From contig LNKV01000152.1 in assembly GCA_001465935.1 (NCBI GenBank), positions 5,212-22,925 of the forward strand: a stretch of 17,714 bases of DNA. The letters are read 5' to 3'. Numbering within the stretch: position 1 is the stretch's first letter; every line of letters begins with the position of its first letter. The stretch comes from Clarireedia homoeocarpa. Lineage: Eukaryota > Ascomycota > Leotiomycetes > Helotiales > Rutstroemiaceae. The notes beneath the pieces are model-generated. The model was not told the origin of the DNA. It ran no database searches and saw nothing but the letters and a program-made list of their open reading frames with translations. The translations under genes and the position numbers were made by a program. This document shows positions 10,207 to 17,714 of the stretch, one piece after another.

Positions 10207-13200
10207 GTGTTACGTGTAACCCTCGTGCTTCTTCACGTGATATCACATTCTCTGTGTACGACCAGCCCGCAACCCGGTCGTACCAACACTTATAGAGTAC
10301 GATTAGCTGATGGTTCCTACAGCCAAGCTGAAGGGATAGGCCAAGTCATACTTAACCACATTATGTTGAATGATGTCTGGTATATTCCAAGCTTCGGAGG
10401 CACTCGATTACTTTCAGTAAAGCAGCTTGTATCAGAAGAAGGATACAAAATCGTATTTGAGAAGCAAGAAGCAAAGTTGTAGCTTAATGAGGAACTGAGG
10501 TTCATAGCGACTTCTCAATATAGAGCGTACAATATATTGCCCTTAGCAAGCTCAAATTATACTAAAGAAAGTGCACGGAACTCACTTCAAAATATCGGCA
10601 ATTTTGCCTTGTGGCACCGACGTTTAGGGCATCCGAGCGTTAAAATTCTAAATATAGTCGAAAAGTATACGATTGGTACGAGTATCGGTAGAAACACCGC
10701 TAAAGGAAGAGAAGTATATAAAGTATGTTTAGCAGGCAAAATAAAAGAAAAGACAAATAAACAAACGCAAAGTCGATCGGATATAAGGCTATACCGACTA
10801 TATATAGATATCTCTGGGAAGATCGCTACCTCTATTAATAGCTTCAATTATTTCCTTAAAGTTATCGATGATACGACGCGGTTCACTTAGCTCAAACTGA
10901 CTATTGGCAAGAGTTCAGCGGAACTGATATCTATACTAATACAATTGATTGAAGAAATTGAAAGAGAAGTAAACTCAAAGGTCGTAGTAATAAGAGCTGA
11001 CAATAGCAAAGGAGAATTCGGTATAGACTTCCAAAATAAGATCAGATCTCGAGGTATAGGATTCGAACTGTTGCCACTATACAAATACGCGATGAACGGA
11101 GTAATTGAGAGATCTATATAGGAGATCGTATATATATCAAGGAGTATACTATTCGAAGCTGGACTTCCACAGAATTATTGGGAGTTTGCAGTGTAATATA
11201 CAGTATAGCTTAAGAATCGTATACCTACAACAGTATTGCCTTTCGGAGTAATAAAAGCGACAAATCCCTATAAAGTATATATAGGTCGTTCCCTCAATTT
11301 GACAAAGTTAAGAGTGTTTGGATATAGAGTATTTGTTCTGAAGTACAAGGACAGGCATCCAACCAAGTTTGAACTAAAGATCATACCAGGAAGGTATATT
11401 ATAATCGGTATAAAGGGCTCGCAGATCTATAAACTGTAGAATATATTGACTAGCAAGCTAGAAGAGTATGCTGATGTTGATTTTAATAAGTATAGCTACC
11501 TATTTCTCGATAATAACAATAATAAGACCCAAGAGATTCAGAGGAATCCAAGGACTCGTAGACGTAATATTGCGAATACTCTAGTGTAAGTATTAGAGAC
11601 AGACGCTCTAATGTAAATATTAGAGGTCGGAGGTTCAATGGAAGCAAGGAAAGTCTTCAGCGACTCAGTCGTTGCGCAAGTCAAATCGAATACTGTAGTG
11701 CATATACAGTATAAGACTAAAGCGATATAAGGCCTTTCCTTCGTACCTCATAAGGCTATTGAGCTAGAAGACGCACTCGCAGAGGACGCTCTTGGGTGGA
11801 AAGCTGTAATAATTGAAGAGCTAAAAGCACTTAAGAATATAGGTATATTTAAGATAATGACGGGCAAAGTTCCTAGAGGAAAGCGCGCGATCATATCGAA
11901 ATAGGTATACCGAAAGAAGTTCAATAGCGACGGCCAAATTGTAAGAAGAAAAGCACGACTTGTTGTAAGAGGATTTGAACAAACCTATAGTTCAGATTAT
12001 AATGAAACCTATACAACTGTGCTGAAATATACTATATTGCGAGTGCTTGCTGCGAAAGCAGCAGCGGAGGATTTAGAAATAGACTATATCGACGTTGACA
12101 CTGTATTCTTAATCCCACAGATTCAAGAAGATCTTTATTTGGAAATCCCTCAATTCTTTGAAGAAGTGTTTCCTGAGGTCATGAAAATGATAGGTGTATT
12201 TCTCTTGATTAATAAAGCACTTTACGGACTGAAACAAGCTCCAAGAGAATAGCTTCTATTAGTTAAAAGCGTCTTCGACCGACTTAGATTAACGCCAGCG
12301 ACGGCTGATATGAATCTATTTCTCAACAAGAATCTGTATATTATACTATAGGTCGATGATATGCTAATTGTAGGAATGCGAAAGCACGTCGACAAGCTTA
12401 AGAAGAGGATAAAGGAGGAATAGAAATGCAAAGACTTGGGACCTGTCGATACCTATATCGGCCTCCAATTCGAAAGAAATCGCAAAGATCGGTCAATTAA
12501 AATCCATCAAACAGTATATATACGAAAGCTTATTGAACGCTTCTAATTACAAAATATAAATCCAAGAACTCTCCCGCTACCTGCAGGAATAGTTCTTAAA
12601 GACAACGATGACCTTCTCTTAACTGAGTATTAATATGTTTATCAGTAAATTATCGGATCTCTCTTATTCCTGTTAAACAACTCAAGGCCAGATATTGTAT
12701 ATACGACAGGGCAGCTAGCACGATTTATGCAAAAGCTAGAAATCTCTCATTACAAATATACTAAGAACCTACTTCTTTTCTTGAAAGGCACAGCTAATCG
12801 TAGTATTCTTTACTCAAGCAAGCAGCGATTGCGACCAATCGATTACAATGTTTATACAGATACGATATAGGGAACGGAGCAAAATCGAGTCTTATTCCAA
12901 GGTATTGTGTCAATAAGATATAGTAGAGCGATAAATTGGATGGCACAGAGGCAAAAGTCAACTGTACAAAGCACAATGGAAGCTGAGATTATAGTAGCAA
13001 ATAAAGCAGCGAAAGAGATAGTATAGATGGAAAAGCTGGCTACAGACCTACGAAAGTGCGATCTAAATAAACCCTATATTCCGACTCTTTATTATGATAA
13101 TCAAAGTGCGAACGACTGGATGAAAGAGTCTAAGTTTCATACGAAATCGAAGTATATCGAGATACGCTACTACTATATAAGGAATGATATAGTGGATAAG

Positions 13201-13314
13201 AAGAGATTGGAGGTTGTATTTATTCCTGGAAAGGATCAAACAGCTGATATTCTCACGAAGCAACTGCCTATTGAGCAGTTTAATAAATATTTGAAGAGTA
13301 TGGGAATAGTCTAA
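10207..13314 (+). pseudogene. pol: Copia pol: integrase, reverse transcriptase, RNase H; 18 internal stops
   Basis: One frame spans the whole gene with no frameshift seen from about 10264. It starts in the protease/pre-integrase segment (TYRVRLADGSYS, then VWYIPSFGGTRLLSVKQL). The integrase zinc finger has WHRRLGH at 10612-10632, with the first Cys of the pair now Tyr. Catalytic Asp 10807, Asp 10999 and Glu 11107 are all kept, with 35 residues between the last two. RT has KARLVVRGFEQ near 11950, DVDTVFL near 12090 and VDDM at 12352-12363. RNase H shows QSTMEAE and, at the end, ADILTKQLP. Internal stops are TAG at 10480, 10888, 11119, 11206, 11437, 11902, 12250, 12349, 12421, 12868 and 13024, and TAA at 11194, 11587, 11614, 11728, 12544, 12631 and 12646. 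There is no TGA. Many replace an expected Trp or Gln. Upstream of 10264 the match fades, and another frame (ASSRDITF near 10219) may hold the protease end. Confidence 0.92.
11575..11628 (+). repeat. 27-bp imperfect direct duplication in copia pol
   Basis: CTAGTGTAAGTATTAGAG at 11581 recurs as CTAATGTAAATATTAGAG at 11608, exactly 27 bases (nine codons) later. The two differences are G/A. It lies in the variable linker between integrase and reverse transcriptase, where in-frame repeats are tolerated. Confidence 0.7.
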
Positions 13315-13488
13315 AATCATCGGAATACTCTTGTATCGCTCTATGACTGAGAAGCATAGGCTGTCGAACTCCAAAGGAGACGTAGGCAGCATGGCTGAAG
13401 CCATTGCGAGAGTTAATGAGGTTCTGATGCTTAGCTGAACGCATTTCTGGGAATAGCTTCATTTATCTCTTATTCAGCTATGGAGGGC
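13315..13488 (+). other. Copia 3' untranslated region with polypurine tract
   Basis: This stretch runs from the pol stop codon (TAA, 13312-13314) to the LTR. It shows no open frame of note. ATGGAGGG at 13480-13487, one base before the LTR start, is the likely primer for plus-strand synthesis. Confidence 0.6.
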
Positions 13489-13674
13489 TGTCAGGAAATG
13501 CTTATGTAATAATTCTGCACTGGCAGTATTTAATGGGTTTCTCGGATCGCTCGGACATTATGCCACTTCTAGAACAATTATCACAAAAATTACTAGTGTT
13601 CTCCACCAAAATCAACGTTAAAATTATTCACAAAACCGCTTCCATTACGCTTAAATAAAGTCATAATCCTAACA
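13489..13674 (+). repeat. Copia 3' LTR, 186 bp
   Basis: It begins TGTCAGG and ends CCTAACA, imperfect terminal inverted repeats with one transition and with TG...CA ends. A polypurine tract precedes it. The outer end coincides exactly with the point where gypsy homology to bases 328 onward resumes (13675). No matching 5' LTR exists in the window. Confidence 0.82.
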
Positions 13675-16600
13675 CCTGTCATGCGTTTATTACCCTACCT
13701 CGAGGCAACTCTGCCCAATATCTCAGGCAAATACCCGGTTTCCCCCACCAAAGACGAAGCTATCCCGGTCACAAATAGCTTATCCCATGAGACCCAGGTC
13801 AAACGTTCTATTATCTATATGGAAAAAGAGCTGAAGCGGGTTGAGCCTATAGCTCCTATACTTAATGCTGAACCCAAGAGACTCCCAAAGCCTCTCTGGA
13901 TCCCTCCTTCGCAACGCAAGCCAAGTGCTATAGAGATATGTACGATCTCTGCTATAGCGATAAACCGTATTTGTAAAAGAGACAGTGACAATAAGCTCTT
14001 TACAGTCACTCTGCAAGAGGTCGAGAGTCTAATTAACCAGCAAAAGGAGCAGCAAACATCCAAGCAAGACTTAGCTGCTCTGGTCGCACAGTTGCTGGCC
14101 TCGACCGACCGTTCTACTGTCATGCACTCCCTCATAAACATTGATGCTGAACCACCTGTGCCGGCCAAATATACGGCATATACACATATATTCTCGAAGT
14201 CTGAGTCCAACCTCCTTCCACCTCATCGCCTATATGACTATAAGATCCAATTGGAGGGTGATAGAGAAAAAGCTCTTAAGTACAGCCCTCTTTATAAGAT
14301 GTCGCTGGAAGAGCTAGAAGCAGTTAAGGAATACATCACGGACAACCTGCTTAAAGGCTTTATTGAGCCAAGTCAAGCACCCTTCGCAGCTTCTATCCTG
14401 TTCGTGAAAAAGCCCAATAGCTCCCTTCGTTTATATATTGATTTCCGAGCTCTGAATGCCCTCACTCGCAAGGACAGATACCTACTTCTACTTATTGATA
14501 AGACCTTAGCCAGGCTTTCAAAAGCAAAGGTCTTCACTAAATTGGATATCCGTCAAGTATTCCATCGCATTCGTATAGACCCGGCCTCTGAGGAGTACAC
14601 TACATTCCGCACACGGTACGGGGTATACAAGTGTAAAGTCATACTATTTGGACTAACTAATAGCCCGGCTATATATCAGTGTTATATAAATAATGTTTTG
14701 TTTGATTTTCTTGATGTTTTTTGTACTGCTTATTTAGATGATATTTTGATTTACTCGGAAAATGAGCTTGACTATATAGCCTATATCACCCAAATGCTTC
14801 AGCGACTTGAGGATACTGGTTTACAAACTGATCTTAAGAAATACGAGTTCGATGTTAAATGTACAAAGTACCTTAGCTTCATTATCTCGACCGACGGCAT
14901 CGAAGTTGATCCCGAAAAGGTTGCTGTCGTTAAAGGATAGGGATACCCGACTACTGTAAAAGGTGTTTAATCCTTCTTGGGCTTCTGCAACTTTTATCGA
15001 CGATTTATCCGCGACTTTGGTATAATTGCAAAGCCTCTTATCAAACTGACAAAGGTTGTAACTCGCTTTGACTTCGATGCTAGCTGCTAGCAGTCATTTG
15101 ATATACTTAAGGAAATACTGACCTCCGCCCCACTCCTGCAGTATTATAACCACAACCTCCCTTACATGCTCGAAACTGATGTATCGGACGGAGTTGTGGC
15201 AAGTGTGCTGTCCCAGAAACATAGCGATAACTAGTTCTTAGTCGTATACTTCTCAAAAACGATATAACCGGCTGAGCTCAACTATGAAGTTCATAATAAA
15301 GAAATACTTGCGATTGTGAAGTCATTCTCGTACTGGCGTACCGAGCTGACAAGCACTCCGTACCAGATCCGAGTCTACACTGACTACAAAGCCTTGGAAT
15401 ACTTTATGACAACCAAAGCACTCAATACCCGGCAAGCTCGATAGGCCGAACTCTTAGCTGATTATCACTTCCTTATTGTATATCGCCCTGGCAAGGACAA
15501 CTTCGCAGCAGACGCTCTTACCCGGAAAGAGGACGAATTGGGTTTCCAAAATAAGTCCAAAAAAGAGCGACGTATCCAGTAATTGCTTAAGGATGAGAAG
15601 CTAGACCCCCGGATTTTGGCTTCCTATATATACGACTATTTTGACGAATCTGCCCTCGAAGTGAATACCTTTACGAATTCTATAAGTCTTATTGATCTAG
15701 TTGCCTGTGTTTTACAGGCGAACCGCGATCATGATTCCTTGCAAACTTTACGAATTGCGGCAAATCGAGGAGAATCAAAGTCCAAATCCAGGTTCGAAGT
15801 CAAGGAAGGCTTATTACTTTATAAAAGCCGCCTTATTGTTCCCGATACTAAGAATTTAAGGACCCTTCTCATCCGCGAGGTGCATGACTCTGTCACAACA
15901 GCTCATCCAGGCATCAGGAAGACTTACTTGCTTCTCAAGGAGTACTATTACTGGCGCTCTATGAGGAATAATATCGCTATATACGTCCGCAATTGCCATA
16001 TATACCGTCGTAGCTCAGTTCCGAGAGACAAGACGCCCGGACTGCTACACCCATTGCCGGTCCCGACTCATACATGGGAACATATTACTATGGATTATTG
16101 CAGTTTCAATAAAGACAAGCATGGATATAACAATATACTCGTCATTATCGACCGCTTATCCAAGCAAGCCATCACGATCCTATGTCACAAGACTATCACC
16201 GCAAGAGACCAGGCCAAGCTCTACATTTCGCACGTCTACCGGTACTATAGCCCACCCGCGACAATACTGTCCGACCGCGGACCTCAGTTTATATCCTCAT
16301 TCTAGACTGAGTTCAATGATATCCTCGGAACCAAGGTCAAGCTTTCTACTGCAGACCATCCCCAGACTGACAGGCAGACGGAAGTCTACAACCAGTACTT
16401 GCAAAAGCGGCTAAGACCCTTCGTCAATTATTATCAAGATAACTGGTCCGAATTCCTGCCGATAATGGACTATACACAGCTGACCCTACCGTATTCTTCT
16501 CTTGGTGACTTGCCCCCCTTCGAAGTACTTTACGGATATGCTCCTAGAGCCATATAGGATTAGAAGCTAACTAAACGTCCCCCGGTCGACAACCTCAACA

Positions 16601-17283
16601 TCCAAGACACCCGCACTTATACCCGCCGCAATCGTGAAGCTTTGGAATATACCCGCTCTGCCATCATGGCTGCCCAAAAGCAAATAGCCAAGCAAGCAAA
16701 TAAGCGTCGCCGGCCAGTTGACTTCCAAGTTGGCGACTATGTCTGGCTGGACATACGACACCTGCCAACGCAGCGGCCATCCAAGAAGCTGGATTACCCT
16801 ACTGGTGGACGCTTTAAGGTCTTGGAACACATCGATCACTCTTATCGTCTAGATCTGCCTAGCACTATACGAATCCATGATATGTTCCCAGCCGACAAGT
16901 TAAGGAAGGCAGCCGATGACCCATTACCGGGCCAGTACAATGAACCACCCCCGCCAATTAACATAACGGGAACGGATGAATATGAGGTGGAGCAAGTGCT
17001 GGCCTGCCGTTTAAAACGAAGGTCATTGGAGTATCGCGTACAATGGAGAGGCTACGACGTCGACCTGGCTTGGTACAAAGCATCGGATCTCAAGATATCC
17101 CCGGCACTGCTTCGAGACTTCCATCGAGCCAACCCAAAGGTGCCTGGCCCCCCAGCACTTCTCCCCGAATGGCTTCGATTATGGGAATCCGGAGAAGACG
17201 ACTATGACTATGCTGAGGGAGACCATCCGATGACTGCGGCAAATAAGAAGCGATTCCTGGACTTTATGACGCCCAAAGCATGA
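13675..17283 (+). pseudogene. pol: Gypsy pol: RT, RNase H, integrase, chromodomain; ten internal stops, no frameshift
   Basis: A single frame holds from 13681 to the TGA at 17281-17283. RT domain: LRLYIDFRALNAL, KLDIRQVF and YLDDIL (YLDD at 14731-14742). RNase H: ETDVSDG, NKEILAIV, YTDYKALEYF and ADALTR (about 15175-15525). Integrase: zinc finger with EVHDS, AHPG and CHIY (last Cys now Tyr), and catalytic Asp 16093, Asp 16273 and Glu 16381, with 35 residues between the last two. The chromodomain runs from EYEVEQVL at 16975 to about 17130, with QWRGYD and AWYKASDL. Internal stops are TAG at 14938, 15088, 15232, 15442, 16303, 16555 and 16561, and TAA at 14968, 15265 and 15580. Several sit where the family has Trp or Gln. 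The ATG at 13681 is not a natural start; it is the first Met after the copia junction. A 419-residue open stretch covers the linker and most of RT. Confidence 0.93.
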
Positions 17284-17460
17284 GGTTAAATTGAGATGCC
17301 AGTATTATTATTCCTGCAGTTACACTACACTCATTTATTGCGGACCATTTAGGTCATTTACACTCATTCAAGAAAAAACCTTAAGGATATACAACTAAGA
17401 CAATAATTAATAAAGCAATTAGGACGCTCGAGGGCGAGCTTTTTTGGAAGGGGGGGGTGA
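17284..17460 (+). other. Gypsy 3' untranslated region with polypurine tract
   Basis: The stretch is noncoding. The purine run at 17446-17457 (GGAAGGGGGGGG) ends three bases before the LTR and is the expected plus-strand primer. The inverted relic retains its counterpart at about 1408-1418 on the minus strand, plus the T run just upstream of it. Confidence 0.8.
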
Positions 17461-17532
17461 TGTGATGATTCCGACCGAATTATCACGATGCTACATAAGG
17501 ACATGACTTCCCTGGGGGTGAGTCAGACATCA

Positions 17533-17560
17533 AGCATGCATTAGCATGCATTAGCATACA
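17533..17560 (+). repeat. 10-bp tandem repeat inside the gypsy LTR
   Basis: AGCATGCATT occurs twice in tandem, followed by a partial AGCATACAT. It lies within and next to the 36-bp block that the older LTR lacks. ACATGTG and CACATG nearby add inverted symmetry. Confidence 0.75.
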
Positions 17561-17587
17561 TGTGATTAAGCACATGACCTCTTCCTG

Positions 17588-17595
17588 TATATAAG
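17588..17595 (+). promoter_or_regulatory. TATA-like box of the gypsy LTR
   Basis: TATATAAG lies about 90 bases before the LTR end. The same motif survives in the strongly mutated relic LTR (TATATAAG on the minus strand near 1300). A TATA box is expected in the U3 part of an LTR. No start site can be read from sequence alone. Confidence 0.4.
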
Positions 17596-17677
17596 CCTTC
17601 GGATCCTTATGATCCTCTTAGCTCTTTAGTTGTTAATTCTAAGGTCATTCAGTGTCTTTACTGGCAGTCTCGTCACA

Positions 17678-17714
17678 TTATTAACAACTCAACTTATCCC
17701 TTCGGCCGCGTTGA
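17678..17714. other. Right flank of the gypsy element
   Basis: This is 37 bases beyond the LTR terminus, too short to identify. The better copy diverges here from the relic, which switches to pol sequence at 1224, consistent with 17677 being the true element end. Confidence 0.5.

Larger units (their letters stand above)
10207..13674 (+). mobile_element. 5'-truncated Ty1/copia retrotransposon inserted in a gypsy element
   Basis: Pol order is integrase before reverse transcriptase, the defining copia arrangement, followed by RNase H, a 3' UTR and a 3' LTR ending at 13674. The right edge is fixed by comparison with the uninterrupted gypsy relic: bases 328-338 match 13675-13685 fully under transitions, while 327 and leftward do not match 13674 and leftward. 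The first five bases beyond the LTR, CCTGT, would be the target duplication. Gag, 5' LTR and most of the protease are absent, so the left partner of the duplication cannot be checked. Confidence 0.85.
13675..17677 (+). mobile_element. 5'-truncated Ty3/gypsy chromovirus, moderately RIP-mutated
   Basis: This is the best-preserved copy of the family also found at 1-4287. It enters at the copia insertion point within pol and runs to the end of its 3' LTR. Gag, protease and the 5' LTR are missing here. Bases 17678-17682 (TTATT) are the candidate target duplication on the right. Confidence 0.92.
17461..17677 (+). repeat. Gypsy 3' LTR, 217 bp
   Basis: It starts TGTGATGATTCC and ends CTCGTCACA, with perfect 5-bp terminal inverted repeats (TGTGA/TCACA). 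Both ends are confirmed by the inverted relic LTR at 1225-1405. The start could instead be drawn at 17458 (TGATGTGATG), directly against the polypurine tract, but the inverted repeat favours 17461. The LTR contains a 36-bp block absent from the relic (about 17537-17572) and a TATA-like box. Confidence 0.88.

Noticed and set aside
13063..13404. 113-codon minus-strand open frame
   Set aside because: It is antisense to the copia RNase H end, which is recognisable on the plus strand.
13815..14210. 131-codon minus-strand open frame
   Set aside because: It is a shadow of the gypsy pol frame on the plus strand, which has clear RT homology.
13681..14940. Intact 419-codon RT reading frame as a domesticated gene
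   Set aside because: The frame continues past its stop into RNase H and integrase with only nonsense changes, and its first Met is created by the copia junction. It is a fragment of a dead pol gene.
16121..16414. 97-codon plus-strand frame overlapping integrase
   Set aside because: It is out of frame with the DDE integrase core; its Ser/Thr/Arg-rich content is typical of a shifted reading.

Overview
This window shows no host gene, tRNA, rRNA or CRISPR array. It is a block of broken LTR retrotransposons, apparently from a filamentous ascomycete (Pezizomycotina). Three things point there: chromodomain Ty3/gypsy pol genes, a Ty1/copia pol gene, and heavy transition damage (C to T and G to A on both strands) typical of repeat-induced point mutation (RIP). 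Composition is stepped. Single 60-base lines counted by hand hold 8 G+C at 1201, 14 at 7201, 23 at 12901 and 35 at 16741.

Layout. (1) 1-4287 is a very heavily mutated copy of the same gypsy family seen in better condition at 13675-17677. Bases 1-1224 match 13675-14571 in the plus direction from base 328 onward. Bases 1225-4287 match the rest of the element, 14566 to the 3' LTR, in the minus direction. The two halves therefore meet at one internal coordinate but point opposite ways. (2) 4288-9936 is a second, different gypsy chromovirus on the minus strand: gag zinc knuckle, RT, RNase H, integrase and chromodomain, then a plus-strand ORF remnant and a possible LTR. It is cut inside gag at about 9936. 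(3) 9937-10206 is a small GC-richer segment with a 17-bp triplicate; I cannot assign it to a family. (4) 10207-13674 is a 5'-truncated copia element: one reading frame with 18 internal stops, then a 186-bp LTR. (5) 13675-17677 is a 5'-truncated gypsy element: one frame with ten internal stops, a polypurine tract and a 217-bp LTR. (6) 17678-17714 is flank.

The pieces explain one another. The mutated copy at 1-1224 crosses the copia/gypsy junction without interruption, so it serves as an empty site and fixes the copia LTR end at 13674. The 217-bp LTR at 17461-17677 and the 181-bp inverted LTR at 1225-1405 differ by exactly one 36-bp block. None of the elements can make a full-length protein. 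The most unusual feature is the inverted junction at 1224/1225, where an exact LTR terminus abuts the element's own pol gene.
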